A stretch of DNA of 64,000 nt from the NCBI GenBank assembly GCA_050258755.1, contig JBLMZI010000007.1:124001-188000 (forward strand), in the 5' to 3' direction. Below, piece by piece: positions 16,518 through 25,091 of the stretch. The notes beneath the pieces were generated by a model. It did not search any database. It saw nothing but the letters and a program-made list of their open reading frames with translations, and had not been told where the DNA came from. Position 1 is the first letter of the stretch; the number at the start of each line of letters is the position of its first letter. The position numbers were made by a program, and so were the translations under genes. Source of the stretch: JBLMZI01 sp050258755. GTDB taxonomy: Bacteria; Bacillota; Syntrophomonadia; Syntrophomonadales; DTU052.

Positions 16518-17846
16518 TTAGTTGGGCAGCGCACCGGTCAGTGCGGCGATGTCCTTGTAGAATCCGACGACCGACCACAGTGTGGTGCAGCCGATGATAT
16601 CCGAATGGTCCCAGCTGGACTTGACGCCCATGTAGTTCCATTTGCCGACTTGCGGTGTGCCGTTGTAATTCACAATCGTATCCCGGACGCCGTTGGTCAG
16701 GGTTGGGCCGTCCTGGGAGTTGGTATTGACGACGCCGTCGTTCTGCCACCAGCTCTTATCGATGGGAACTTTGCCGGGCGCATTGGTCGTATAGGAGCCC
16801 ATATGGAAACCAAACAAGGTCCAAATCGGCGCCATGCTGACTTCAGGGACCTGGCGGCCGGTGAAGATTTCCTTGAAAGTCGCTTCGGTTGCCCAGGAGA
16901 AGTAGAACACATCCGGCTGCGCAACAGCCCACGTGTTGAAATCTCTCGCCCCTTCAGGCGTACCGGAAGTATTGGACAGGTCGTCGGTGTACCAGCACTT
17001 GCTGGCCCAGACGCGCTTGACGTAAGAATCATTCGACTCGGTCGGGCCTTTGGTCAGATCCCATTGGTCGAGTTTGAAATCGTAATTGATCAGACCCAGT
17101 TTGCCGCCGTGCAGGGCTACAAACCCGCCAATGACCTGCTGGATCCAGGGAACGCCGTTCAGCCCGTTGTTCAGGCTGGTCCCGTCGTGCGGGCTGGAGA
17201 TGGTGACACAGCTCGACACCCACGATTTGCCGCCCTCGAATAGTGGGGACATCGGCGGCTCGCCCGGATGATCCAGGTGATACTGGATTTCTTCGATGTT
17301 GCCGTCTTCCAAAAGAGCGATCAGGCCGCGTTGGGTTGGGCCGCCCATGCTGTGGCCTATAAGGTGGACTTTATTGATCCTGCCGGTCGCCGGATCCACA
17401 TCACCCCACTGTGGGTACAGGCCCCCGCGAATGTACCCATTGTCAGGCAGATATTCCGTTGAATCCTTGGAATAGTCGCGGCCCCAGCGGGAATGGCCTT
17501 TGTCCGCGGCGTGCGCAGCGCCGTAATCAACCCGGGTCCCTTTGATCTGGGCATACAGTTCACAGGCCCGGTCCCAGTAACTGGACGTCGGCGCAACGGC
17601 CGAGGTGTAACACGGATACCCGGCCTCACGAAGTTTCTGCTGCAGGTCGGTCAAACCGCCCCAATAGTAGAAACCATGCATTTCCTCGCGTCCCCAGACC
17701 CCAAAACCCCCGGTCAGGATAATGGGATAGCTGTTCAAACGCGGCGCTGCCGCCTGAGCCGGCGGCTGGGGAAGGTTAACGAAAATCCCCAGGGTCAACA
17801 CGAAGGACAGGATAACCACTACCGATACCAACTTTTTTCCTCTCAT
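16518..17846 (-). CDS. Secreted lipase (family I.5-like)
   Basis: 442 residues. A signal peptide covers about residues 1-33 (basic start MRGKK, hydrophobic core, cleavage near AQA-AAP). The mature protein starts with SYPIILTGGFGVWG and contains the nucleophile elbow IGHSMGGPT, typical of true lipases of the Staphylococcus/Geobacillus type, which have a large lid and a bound zinc and calcium. An SSPHDGTSL segment and a late DHSDIIG segment carry likely active-site and binding residues. ATG at 17846 is chosen because it gives the signal peptide directly and AAAGGA lies upstream. It is a single-gene unit with its own terminator. Confidence 0.87.
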   Translation of the reverse strand: MRGKKLVSVVVILSFVLTLGIFVNLPQPPAQAAAPRLNSYPIILTGGFGVWGREEMHGFYYWGGLTDLQQKLREAGYPCYTSAVAPTSSYWDRACELYAQIKGTRVDYGAAHAADKGHSRWGRDYSKDSTEYLPDNGYIRGGLYPQWGDVDPATGRINKVHLIGHSMGGPTQRGLIALLEDGNIEEIQYHLDHPGEPPMSPLFEGGKSWVSSCVTISSPHDGTSLNNGLNGVPWIQQVIGGFVALHGGKLGLINYDFKLDQWDLTKGPTESNDSYVKRVWASKCWYTDDLSNTSGTPEGARDFNTWAVAQPDVFYFSWATEATFKEIFTGRQVPEVSMAPIWTLFGFHMGSYTTNAPGKVPIDKSWWQNDGVVNTNSQDGPTLTNGVRDTIVNYNGTPQVGKWNYMGVKSSWDHSDIIGCTTLWSVVGFYKDIAALTGALPN

Positions 17847-18209
17847 CCAACACGCATCCTTTCTCTTTTCTCTGTGCGCCACCGTTTCTGTGCGATGACT
17901 TACAACCTGCTTTGGTACAAGTTGGAAATCATTGTAACAAGGCAAGCTAAAATTACGCTAAATTGAATCTAAATTTTTTATAAATTGAATTTGGGGTTTT
18001 GTGTTGGCGCAGGTCAGTTTTAGCGGATAATTGGGACATCGTAAAGGGTGAACCAGGTTGTGGAAGGTGCAATGTTTAACTATTCGGAATTGTTGAGGCC
18101 GAAGCAAGGATTCTGGGGGTTTTGGGATTCCAAACCGGTGTAAGACTTCGCCGGTATCGGGCGAAATCAATCCGCGGATTTTCAAGAAGTGGGGATTCCC
18201 AGTGGCAGA
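17847..18209. other. Intergenic region upstream of the lipase gene
   Basis: About 360 bases without a supported gene. The first 140 bases next to the lipase are A/T-rich and presumably hold its promoter; no clear -35/-10 pair stands out. Nothing else is recognised. Confidence 0.5.
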
Positions 18210-18674
18210 TTAATGATTCCGATCTTTCGGTTTTGGCCCGTTGATCCGAACCCGAACCGTTTCTTTTCGGACAACCGCATCCACCTGTTTCATGGCCTGA
18301 TGACGCTGTCGATACACAGATACATTCTCGAGCTGGACCGGGTGTTTCAGCACCGCGGCCCGTTCTTCGCGGATCGGAATGCGAATCGTCTCAGTCTCAA
18401 TTTGACCGGGATTCTCTGGACGCATGATTCTCTTTTCAATCACCAGATCTTCCCGCTGAAGTGGAACGGTAACGGTCTTGTCTTCGACGCTGACTTCTTT
18501 ACGGATCGTGACATCCCCGGTTTGAATCCGCTTCTTTGCGATTTGCAGCTGTTCCTGCTTCAGCAGCAGTTTGGGATTGCCGCGATCGCTCAACTGGGTT
18601 TTTGCATCAGACAGAAAACCGGCAATCGCCTTTTGAAGAGTGACCAGAAATTGATATGCCAAGGCTGTCTCCAT
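18210..18674 (-). CDS. DUF2382-domain (YsnF-like) stress protein
   Basis: 154 residues. After an N-terminal helix of about 25 residues, the central part matches DUF2382: repeated beta strands with alternating charged residues, including VTIRKEVSVEDKTVTVPL and the signature ETIRIPIREER. This domain is found in general stress proteins of unknown biochemical role. ATG at 18674 has no strong ribosome binding site. A second DUF2382 gene lies 160 bases upstream on the same strand, so the two are probably duplicated copies, though a terminator separates them. Confidence 0.8.
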   Translation of the reverse strand: METALAYQFLVTLQKAIAGFLSDAKTQLSDRGNPKLLLKQEQLQIAKKRIQTGDVTIRKEVSVEDKTVTVPLQREDLVIEKRIMRPENPGQIETETIRIPIREERAAVLKHPVQLENVSVYRQRHQAMKQVDAVVRKETVRVRINGPKPKDRNH

Positions 18675-18742
18675 TTCGGGTTTTTGAGCTAGCTTGCGCG
18701 AGCGGAAACAGGATTATGAGACAGGCGAGGGAATATCGGCAG

Positions 18743-18788
18743 CAAAATAAAGGAAGCCATCGGTCGAAATGACTCGAGCCGATGGCTT
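18743..18788 (-). terminator. Terminator after the longer-range DUF2382 gene
   Basis: On the minus strand a 10-bp stem (18779-18788 with 18754-18763) is followed by CCTTTATTTT. It ends the gene at 18837-19250 and separates it from the second DUF2382 gene. Confidence 0.75.
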
Positions 18789-18836
18789 GCTTCGAAGCCG
18801 TGGTCTGGGTTGCGTACCGCGAAAAAAGTCAGCCGG

Positions 18837-19250
18837 TTAGGACAGATAGTCCTGTTCGGTCACGTGGGTGTGGCCCTCGCGGTCGATTTGGACTTCTTCA
18901 CGCTTCATTTCATCACTAATCTGGTGCACTTCTTCCACTTCCCGTTTATAAGCGGAGACCTCCCCGGTTACAACGGTGTGTTTGCCGACTTCCAGGACCT
19001 CTTCGCTGACCGGAATCCGAATCGTTTCGACGCAGTCCTCGATGGGTGTATCACTTGGCTGGTTATGAAGCGCACGGCGTTCAATCACGACTTCTTCGCG
19101 CGCGACCGGGACGATGACCGTCTGGTTTTCTTCCACGACATTTTTCGTCAGGGTGACTTCACCGGTCTGAACCCGATTTTTTCCAACGTCAAGCACTTCA
19201 CGTTTGACCAGCATTTTGGCGTCGCCGCAGGGAGTGTTTTCTCGATGCAT
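18837..19250 (-). CDS. DUF2382-domain (YsnF-like) stress protein
   Basis: 137 residues. DUF2382 pattern in about 20-115: VTLTKNVVEENQTVIVPV and the signature ETIRIPVSEEV, followed by a charged tail. The sequence is a diverged paralogue of the gene at 18210-18674. ATG at 19250 is chosen because ATGGAGGTGG lies directly upstream; a longer frame to 19352 lacks homology. A role in stress response is known only at family level. Confidence 0.85.
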   Translation of the reverse strand: MHRENTPCGDAKMLVKREVLDVGKNRVQTGEVTLTKNVVEENQTVIVPVAREEVVIERRALHNQPSDTPIEDCVETIRIPVSEEVLEVGKHTVVTGEVSAYKREVEEVHQISDEMKREEVQIDREGHTHVTEQDYLS

Positions 19251-19453
19251 AAATCCACCTCCATAATAAAAATGATTGGGCACCTTCTTTAGAATGCACC
19301 GGGAAAGGCGGAATATAACGACCATCATCTGGTCGAAATCCCGAGGCGGCACAAGATTCCAGGATAACCGTTACCGATTGTCGATATACTAAACGGGTGG
19401 TTTTGTTGTGTGTTCGCTTGAGAATTCAACAGAAAAAGGAAGACGGATAGACC

Positions 19454-19618
19454 ATGAGATTTTGGGTATATTTTGTCGGCAAAAAAGCCGGCGGCAGATG
19501 GGTAAATGCCATTGACATGGACCGTGCCCGGGATATCTTTGCCGCCCAGGAAGGCACCAAAGTCTCCAACTGTATCGGTGCCAGCAAAAAGGCCCCCGAG
19601 GGATCCCCTGAGCCATAA
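19454..19618 (+). CDS. Hypothetical small protein, 54 residues
   Basis: ATG at 19454 opens a 54-codon frame: MRFWVYFVGKKAGG at the start, an amphipathic helix with DMDRARDIFAAQEG, and a Pro-rich end. No family was recognised. The purine tract AAAAGGAAG is 12-18 bases upstream, farther than ideal, so the start is uncertain. No competing frame is better, and the codon usage resembles its neighbours. Confidence 0.4.
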   Translation: MRFWVYFVGKKAGGRWVNAIDMDRARDIFAAQEGTKVSNCIGASKKAPEGSPEP

Positions 19619-19687
19619 TCTATGAGGACCGCTTCGACACCCCTTCGATTGGCCCGGCAAACCAATTCCCTGAAATGGAAAAATATG

Positions 19688-19718
19688 TTGACATTAGTTT
19701 TCTCCGTGCAATTATAAT
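19688..19718 (+). promoter_or_regulatory. Promoter of the flavodoxin-fold reductase
   Basis: TTGACA (19688-19693) and TATAAT (19713-19718) match consensus exactly; the 19-base spacing is longer than ideal. Confidence 0.55.
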
Positions 19719-19808
19719 GATGATAGATTAAATCAATCTTTTTTGTTGATTGATGTGGTCGAAAATGTGTTGTTGGTCATCATTAACTGTTGGGAGGGAG
19801 CGCTAAAA

Positions 19809-20387
19809 ATGAAAGCCTTGATCATTTATTCCCATCCAAATCCAAAGAGTTTTAACGCGGCAATTAAGGAAGTCGTGAAAGAACAGCTTGAGCAAAAAGG
19901 GGCGGAAGTCCGGATTAGAGACCTGTATGCCATATCGTTCAACCCGGTGCTCAGTGCGAACGATTTCGAAACGCTGAATTCCGGGAAAATCCCTGAGGAT
20001 ATTGCCAGAGAGCAGGCCGAAATTGCCTGGGCGGACCTTCTGGTCTTCATCAGTCCGGTGTGGTGGCTTTCGGTGACGGCGATGCTCAAAGGCTATATCG
20101 ACCGGATCTTTACCCAGAACTTCGCCTTCAGGTACACGCACTTTGGGATGGAGGGGCTGCTGAAAACAAAGCGGGCGCTGGTGTTTACGACCTGCGGAGC
20201 ACCGGAAGAATACGGTGGCGAAAAGATGATGCAAGTGATCAAAGCACAGATAATCAATGGATACTGCAGGATGTGCGGGATTTCAGATGCCAAGCATTTC
20301 AATTGCTACGGCGTGCCGTATGTTTCGGATGACGCACGCAAACAAATGCTGGCCGAACTGGCCACCTTCGTGGCGCAAAACGCCTAG
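19809..20387 (+). CDS. NAD(P)H dehydrogenase / flavodoxin-fold quinone reductase
   Basis: 192 residues, Flavodoxin_2 family (MdaB/KefF/NQO-like). The N-terminal strand and phosphate-binding loop LIIYSHPNPKSFN, the LVFISPVWWLSVTAMLKGYIDR segment and a TTCGAPEEYGG loop are the FMN-site elements. Such enzymes make two-electron reductions of quinones or other electrophiles using NAD(P)H. ATG at 19809 follows GGGAGGGAG; longer in-frame starts lack one. It is flanked by a promoter and by a bidirectional terminator shared with a nitroreductase, so this area is rich in detoxifying flavoenzymes. Confidence 0.88.
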   Translation: MKALIIYSHPNPKSFNAAIKEVVKEQLEQKGAEVRIRDLYAISFNPVLSANDFETLNSGKIPEDIAREQAEIAWADLLVFISPVWWLSVTAMLKGYIDRIFTQNFAFRYTHFGMEGLLKTKRALVFTTCGAPEEYGGEKMMQVIKAQIINGYCRMCGISDAKHFNCYGVPYVSDDARKQMLAELATFVAQNA

Positions 20388-20407
20388 CTTTTTCGAATGA
20401 AGTACAT

Positions 20408-20445
20408 AAAAAAAGGGCTGACGGTGTCAGCCCTTTTTGTTTTCT
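20408..20445. terminator. Bidirectional terminator
   Basis: A 13-bp stem, AAAAAGGGCTGAC (20410-20422) with GTCAGCCCTTTTT (20426-20438), with a 3-base loop, lies between the convergent flavodoxin-fold reductase and nitroreductase genes. Confidence 0.92.
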
Positions 20446-20452
20446 TTGAGGT

Positions 20453-20971
20453 TTACAGTTGTTCGTAAGCGACGATTGCGCTAAGCGGGAAACGTTGTTC
20501 CCGGTGCCTTTCCGGCGATGCAGGCGCCCCGTTGGGATATCCCAAAGCCAGGATGGCAATCGGTTCGAGGTTCTCCGGCAGCTTGAATTCGTTTCGAACG
20601 ACATCCGGTTTGAAAAACATGATCCAGACACTGCCCAGATCCAGTTCAGTGGCCTGGAGCATCATATGGGAAGCCACGATACTGGCATCGACGTCGACGC
20701 TGGTTTTTCCGTCATAAGGTCGTTTCCAGGCCCGGTCATGGTCGCCGCAAACCAGAATCGCCAGTGGTGCGCCGTAAATGTTCGCGGCTTTCCCAAGCTT
20801 CTCAAGGCCGTCCTTTTGTTGGACCACGATCAGCCGGTACGGCTGATTGTTCGCGGCCGTCGGGGCGACTCTCCCGGCCTCCAGTATTGTCAGCAGTTTC
20901 TCCTTTTCAACGGGCTTCGATTGATAATTTCGCACCGTATACCGTTTTTTTGCAGTTTCCAACAGTGTCAT
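20453..20971 (-). CDS. Nitroreductase family protein
   Basis: 172 residues, single-domain FMN nitroreductase. The N-terminal KRYTVRNY carries the FMN-phosphate arginines, followed by APTAANNQPYRLIVV (FMN loop) and a C-terminal LALGYPNG segment. It probably reduces nitroaromatics, quinones or a related electrophile with NAD(P)H. ATG at 20971 is preferred since it follows GGAAAGGA and gives the usual short N terminus; ATGs at 20995 and 21040 are alternatives. It is transcribed divergently from an HxlR regulator with a palindrome between, so it is likely the regulator's target. Confidence 0.88.
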   Translation of the reverse strand: MTLLETAKKRYTVRNYQSKPVEKEKLLTILEAGRVAPTAANNQPYRLIVVQQKDGLEKLGKAANIYGAPLAILVCGDHDRAWKRPYDGKTSVDVDASIVASHMMLQATELDLGSVWIMFFKPDVVRNEFKLPENLEPIAILALGYPNGAPASPERHREQRFPLSAIVAYEQL

Positions 20972-21046
20972 TCCCAACGCATCCTTTCCGTTCATTTTCC
21001 CGACATTGCCCCTGTAAATGCCTCCCGGCGGAAGTACCAATAAAAA

Positions 21047-21066
21047 GCAAATATGAGGATATTTGC
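21047..21066. promoter_or_regulatory. Candidate HxlR operator palindrome
   Basis: GCAAATAT (21047-21054) and ATATTTGC (21059-21066) form a perfect inverted repeat with a 4-base centre in the region between the divergent nitroreductase and HxlR genes. Confidence 0.55.
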
Positions 21067-21193
21067 AGCAGGCCGGTATGCTACAATCATAGCCAGATGC
21101 ATCCTTTCGAACAAGTACGCACTTTTAAGGAACGTAGTACCCAAAAAGAAACCATTACTTGACCCCGATACCAGCCGAAAAGGAGTGGTTGCA

Positions 21194-21553
21194 GTGAATC
21201 AATGTGAAAGCGGGTATAACTGCCCGGTCGAAGTGACTCTGGAATTGATCGGCGGGAAGTGGAAACCGGTCATACTCTGGCACCTGGCGCAACAAACGAT
21301 GCGGTTTAACGAACTACGCCGGCTGCTCCCCCGGGTGACCCAAAAAATGCTGACCCAGCAGCTGCGGGATCTCGAGCGGGATGGTCTGATTGTCCGAACG
21401 GTGTACACCCAGGTGCCGCCGAAAGTCGAGTATTCGCTTTCTGAACTGGGGCAAAGCTTCAGCCCGATTCTGCAGGCAATGTGTCAATGGGGTGATGCGT
21501 ATTTGTACAAGCACACCCAACAAAACCATTCGAAAGCCGGGGAATCGGAATGA
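21194..21553 (+). CDS. HxlR-family redox-type regulator
   Basis: 119 residues, winged helix-turn-helix of the HxlR type (LIGGKWKPVILWHL, then MRFNELRRLLPRVTQKMLTQ). Cys4 and Cys10 near the N terminus (NQCESGYNCPVE) correspond to the region where HypR/YodB/QorR regulators carry a quinone- or diamide-sensing cysteine. GTG at 21194 follows AAAAGGAG and gives the usual HxlR length. It is divergent from a nitroreductase with a 20-base palindrome between the two, so I infer thiol-dependent control of the nitroreductase and perhaps of the regulator itself. Confidence 0.9.
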   Translation: MNQCESGYNCPVEVTLELIGGKWKPVILWHLAQQTMRFNELRRLLPRVTQKMLTQQLRDLERDGLIVRTVYTQVPPKVEYSLSELGQSFSPILQAMCQWGDAYLYKHTQQNHSKAGESE

Positions 21554-21718
21554 TACGGATTCCCCAACATTTCGACGGACAATTGTTTGAAATGGAAAGA
21601 TTTGTATAATTATGCGGGATGGGATACGATAAACGAACATAAACATATCAGTAAATGCCCGTTTACATGCTGTTTGCCACACAAATCGACGCTGAAGCGG
21701 AAAGAGGGAGAGAGAATC

Positions 21719-22279
21719 GTGGGCTTTGGGAGGTTGTTTTCGAAAGCGGTGTTCTGGATTTCGGGGTGGAAAACCGAAGGGGAACTGCCGGGTGGAGTGA
21801 CAAAATGCGTGCTGGTGGCTGCGCCGCACACGAGCAATTGGGATACGCTTTATTCGCGGTGCGGCCTGTTTATCCTCAATGTTCCAGCGCGCTTTGCGTT
21901 GAAAAAGGAATGGCTGCGGTTTCCCTTTAAGACCTTCTTCGAAGGGATTGGAGCCATCGCCATAGACCGGAGCGGCGGCAAAAACAACGTGGCCGTGATG
22001 GTGGAGATACTCGAAAAGAACGGCGATCTGGCATTGATGATCTCGCCGGAAGGCACCCGCAGGGGGGACGGCAGATGGAAGACCGGATTTTATCAGGTGG
22101 CGATGCAAGCCAAGGTTCCGATCGTGCTGGCTTTTCTGGATTACCGGCGAAAGATCGCCGGGATTGGACCGACGATTTATCCGACCGGTGATTATGTCAA
22201 GGATATGCAGCCCGTATTGGCATTCTATCAGACCATAACACCCCGGAATCCTGAAAAATTCACAATGCGTATCGAATAG
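21719..22279 (+). CDS. 1-acyl-sn-glycerol-3-phosphate acyltransferase-like protein
   Basis: 186 residues, PlsC-superfamily lysophospholipid acyltransferase. The catalytic HX4D motif is HTSNWD, and the glycerophosphate-binding motif is SPEGTRR. A FEGIGAIAIDR segment lies between them. The enzyme probably acylates a lysophospholipid or related acceptor at the inner membrane face. GTG at 21719 is chosen because a GAGGGAGAG ribosome binding site precedes it; a longer frame from 21587 adds unconserved Cys/His-rich residues. It is not in a lipid operon; the next gene is separated by a terminator. Confidence 0.82.
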   Translation: MGFGRLFSKAVFWISGWKTEGELPGGVTKCVLVAAPHTSNWDTLYSRCGLFILNVPARFALKKEWLRFPFKTFFEGIGAIAIDRSGGKNNVAVMVEILEKNGDLALMISPEGTRRGDGRWKTGFYQVAMQAKVPIVLAFLDYRRKIAGIGPTIYPTGDYVKDMQPVLAFYQTITPRNPEKFTMRIE

Positions 22280-22299
22280 TGGTTTTAGGATTGCTTCAT

Positions 22300-22332
22300 A
22301 CTGCCGGATGATTCCCGGCGGTTTTTCTTTTT
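22300..22332 (+). terminator. Intrinsic terminator
   Basis: An 8-bp stem with one G-T pair (22300-22307 with 22315-22322) is followed by TTTTTCTTTTT; it ends the acyltransferase unit. Confidence 0.85.
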
Positions 22333-22423
22333 GGGGCAGTTCTTTTCCGGCAGGGATTTTCCGGCGGCCGCAGAAAACGTTCACCAGGAAAATGATTCGA
22401 AGAATGGGTTGGAGGAAGTGCTC

Positions 22424-23026
22424 GTGAGCGAAATTCGGCGGCGCGGGACCGCGGCCGTTCTGGACGTGGAAACCACCGGGCTCAGTCCGGTCACCGAAGA
22501 GGTGATCGAGCTTTCCATGGTACTGTTTTCATTTGACCCCGAAACCGGGCAAGTGTTTGATGTTCTGGATGTGTACACCGGCCTGCGCGAACCCTCGGTG
22601 CCGATTGGCAGCGGGGCTTACGCCGTTCACGGCATTGGCATCCGGGATGTAATCGGCAAAGCGTTGGATCGGGAACGCGTTTTAGCGATTCTGGACCGGG
22701 CGGAGTTTCTGATCGCACACAATGCCCGCTTCGACAAACCGTTTGTAACCCGGCTCTTTCCCGAGGCCGGGCGCAAACTGTGGTACTGCTCAATGTCCAA
22801 GATCGACTGGTACGGCAAGGGGTTTGCCTCGCGCGGACTTCAGCATCTTTTGGGGCAGCACAAGCTGACGGCAGGCCGGGCGCACCGGGCTGAAGCTGAT
22901 ACGATGGCTACCTTGCGCCTTCTGGGACATCGCGGCCATGACGGGCCGTACTTGAAGGAATTGCTGGTTCGATGCGGGTACGGTTCGGTTGAAGAAAGTG
23001 CCGCCGGGCTGCATGAAGAAGAATAG
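22424..23026 (+). CDS. DnaQ-like 3'-5' exonuclease
   Basis: 200 residues, DEDDh exonuclease fold. Motif ExoI is LDVETTGLSP, ExoII is AHNARFDKPF, and ExoIII is HRAEADTMATL with the expected His and Asp. The protein resembles stand-alone epsilon-like exonucleases, which act in repair or RNA/DNA trimming rather than as a polymerase subunit. GTG at 22424 sits eight bases after GGAGG; longer in-frame starts lack a site. It is a single gene between two terminators. Confidence 0.88.
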   Translation: MSEIRRRGTAAVLDVETTGLSPVTEEVIELSMVLFSFDPETGQVFDVLDVYTGLREPSVPIGSGAYAVHGIGIRDVIGKALDRERVLAILDRAEFLIAHNARFDKPFVTRLFPEAGRKLWYCSMSKIDWYGKGFASRGLQHLLGQHKLTAGRAHRAEADTMATLRLLGHRGHDGPYLKELLVRCGYGSVEESAAGLHEEE

Positions 23027-23035
23027 GCAGTGATA

Positions 23036-23069
23036 AAAAAGCGCCGAGGAGAGTTCCCCGGCGCTTTTT
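23036..23069. terminator. Bidirectional terminator
   Basis: AAAAAGCGCCG (23036-23046) pairs with CGGCGCTTTTT (23059-23069) between the convergent exonuclease and NlpC/P60-like genes. Confidence 0.9.
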
Positions 23070-23087
23070 GCGGTGGCTGCGGATGGG

Positions 23088-23867
23088 TTAGAAACCTTGC
23101 GGCAGATCTTTGGGCAGAACGACCTGGTAAGCCAGCGGCATCTGATAAACAGCCGGGATTACAGGTCCATATCCGATTTTAGTGCTTCCCGGGGTATAGG
23201 CCGTCGAGGGAAGGATGCGCCGCGCGCCCTCAAAGTGTTCGCCATACCAGTAGGTAAAGCTGGTCAGCACACCCAAACTGGTTGGACGGCCTGAGATGGT
23301 CATCAAGACCGAGGGCTTGCCGTTAACGGCGCCCATGTAGATGCCGACATGTCCAATGTGATGGCCATAGGTCGCGTCTTCCTTCCACCAGGTGAGAATA
23401 TCGCCCGGTTTCAGGTTTTCCCAGCCGACCAGCATCCACTTGGTGGTGCTGCCGGGCTGAAGCTGCGAGTAAACGCCGGAGACGGGGACGCCGACCGTAT
23501 TGTAATAACGGGAAACCCCGGTGATGCTGTAGCCGAAGTCCTTATAGACCCGGGAGGTGTACTGGGAACAGTCGATGTAACCAGTGGTCGAATATGCGGT
23601 GTGACCGTAGACGGTGAAGCCATAGAGCATGTACCAAATGCTCCGGGCTACGATTTTATGGGCCAGACTGCCGTCATACATGCTTCGGAATCCCGTTACG
23701 GCAGTGTCTTCGCCGGGTGCGTAGTCGGTTGGCGAAAAAGTCCCGCTGTATACCTCTTCGCCATCACCGGGAACCGTGTCGGTAATCCCAAACGTGGGGA
23801 GCGCAAAAACGCTGAGAGTGAAGATCAGAGCCAGACAGAATGCCAATGCTACGCGTTTCTTTGTCAT
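23088..23867 (-). CDS. Secreted NlpC/P60-like cysteine peptidase
   Basis: 259 residues with a signal peptide (about 1-30, MTKKRVALAF then hydrophobic core). The catalytic cysteine is probably in YIDCSQYTSRVYKDFG and the histidine in HIGHVGIYMG, the order of NlpC/P60 amidases or endopeptidases that cut peptidoglycan stems. A middle segment PGDILTWW is also typical of the fold. ATG at 23867 is used because AAAGGAG lies eight bases upstream; the ATG at 23885 overlaps that site. No cell-wall-binding repeats are present, so targeting is unclear. Confidence 0.78.
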   Translation of the reverse strand: MTKKRVALAFCLALIFTLSVFALPTFGITDTVPGDGEEVYSGTFSPTDYAPGEDTAVTGFRSMYDGSLAHKIVARSIWYMLYGFTVYGHTAYSTTGYIDCSQYTSRVYKDFGYSITGVSRYYNTVGVPVSGVYSQLQPGSTTKWMLVGWENLKPGDILTWWKEDATYGHHIGHVGIYMGAVNGKPSVLMTISGRPTSLGVLTSFTYWYGEHFEGARRILPSTAYTPGSTKIGYGPVIPAVYQMPLAYQVVLPKDLPQGF

Positions 23868-24283
23868 GATAAGTGCTCCTTTCAATAGCTGCGACGATTG
23901 CTGTGTGGATGGAACGCTTTAACGGTTTGCTTTTCGGTGCCTCAATCACTGGATGATCACAAACCAGTCAACATGTTGTTTGGTATTCATCTCCCTTTAC
24001 CGACTGTTTTCATGACCCAAGAATTCGACCGCAGAAAGGCCGGTCCCTTCGGAAGAACCGCCTGTTTTCCCTGGGACTTTCAGCGGATACGGTTACAGGA
24101 TAGAAGGCCTTTATCAAGCGGAGAATCCGTGTTGCATGGCACCAGGGTGTTCTTTTTTTCAAATCGCTTTTGGGTTTCCAAATGTCGGCATTGATACATA
24201 TTAATAGCCGAAAAAGGGATTTTATCCGCTGTATCGAATTAACCCTTTTAGGGGCAAAATTACGACTATTCAGGAGCCGAACG
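23868..24283. other. Intergenic region
   Basis: About 415 bases between divergent genes. No supported reading frame, RNA motif or clear inverted repeat was found. It presumably carries promoters for both neighbours. Confidence 0.45.
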
Positions 24284-24721
24284 ATGAATTGTCCGATTTG
24301 CGACCGGCCGATCCGGTCGTCTGCGCGGCGCTGTCAGCAATGCCAGGAACAATTGGACAGCCGTGTAGATTCTTTAATTGGTTGGGCGATGAAACTGGTT
24401 AACGAACATGCCGAGTGTCCTTACTGCGGGGAGGAATTTCGGTTTTGGGATGACCTGATCGAGGACCGGGGACGGCTGATCCCGGCGAAAAGGAATCACG
24501 ATGCGCTGGATTTCTATTATCGGTATCTGGGTGAGGGCGGCCATGAGGTTGAGGGTATTTTCAAGTTTGATTGTCTCAGCCAGCGCCCGATCGTGCGGCA
24601 GGTGGTCTATGAACTTGCGGAGTACGATTCATCTGGCGTTGGGTTAGATGATGAAGCCCCGGAACCCGTCGGGCTTCTGCATACCTACAAGTGGAATCTG
24701 GAGCCCGGGGAAGAACGGTAA
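24284..24721 (+). CDS. Double zinc-ribbon protein of unknown function
   Basis: 145 residues with two pairs of cysteine knuckles: CPICDRPIRSSARRCQQC at about 3-20 and CPYCGEEF at about 45-52. The rest is acidic, with WDDLIEDRG and a Trp-ended strand, and has no membrane segment. ATG at 24284 follows AGGAG with good spacing; an upstream frame from 24170 is not supported. Zinc ribbons of this kind occur in RNA- or protein-binding adaptors, but no function is assigned. Confidence 0.65.
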   Translation: MNCPICDRPIRSSARRCQQCQEQLDSRVDSLIGWAMKLVNEHAECPYCGEEFRFWDDLIEDRGRLIPAKRNHDALDFYYRYLGEGGHEVEGIFKFDCLSQRPIVRQVVYELAEYDSSGVGLDDEAPEPVGLLHTYKWNLEPGEER

Positions 24722-24761
24722 CAAACGATCATTGTTTGCCAGCTGATTACCATGAAATCGC

Positions 24762-24789
24762 TTGACATGCACAGGCGTCCTGTTACAAT
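24762..24789 (+). promoter_or_regulatory. Promoter of the riboswitch-htpX unit
   Basis: TTGACA (24762-24767) and TACAAT (24784-24789) with 16-base spacing, ending just before the riboswitch. Confidence 0.8.
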
Positions 24790-24797
24790 ACATGGTA

Positions 24798-24924
24798 AGC
24801 AAAGGGGAGTAACTGCGCGAGACAGTGTCAACAACCCCGGCCTTCTTTAGGCCTGGTACTGTCGGCCGATCAACGGTTTGGTGAGACCTTTGCCTCTGAT
24901 TGATTTAGAGGCAAAGGTCTTTTT
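24798..24924 (+). promoter_or_regulatory. yybP-ykoY (manganese) riboswitch with terminator
   Basis: The leader shows the family's two conserved segments in order: AAAGGGGAGTAACTG at the 5' side and GGTGAGACCTTTGCC at the 3' side, with a GGCC-stem region between. The 3' segment is shared with a perfect 14-bp terminator stem (24884-24897 with 24907-24920) followed by a T run. In this family Mn2+ binding stabilises the aptamer and prevents termination, turning the downstream gene on. Here that gene is htpX, 168 bases on. Confidence 0.88.
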
Positions 24925-25091
24925 GCATTATAAGGACGTCCAGAAGCCCAGAATACGGTTTTTACGGCGGGAATACGCTTGAAAAGAGGGGTATACTTTG
25001 GCATTTTAAATTCTACCAGTCTGCGTACCTGTCATAAATCCGGAAGCATCGAAGGAATCTAAACAAGGGATGAAACAAGGAGGGAATTCGA

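Noticed and set aside
16503..17243. 246-codon plus-strand frame opposite the lipase
   Set aside because: The lipase has a signal peptide, GHSMGG motif and terminator; the plus frame has none of these.
21314..22384. 356-codon minus-strand frame opposite HxlR and the acyltransferase
   Set aside because: Both plus-strand genes have intact motifs and ribosome binding sites; the minus frame shows no protein family pattern and overlaps the terminator at 22300.
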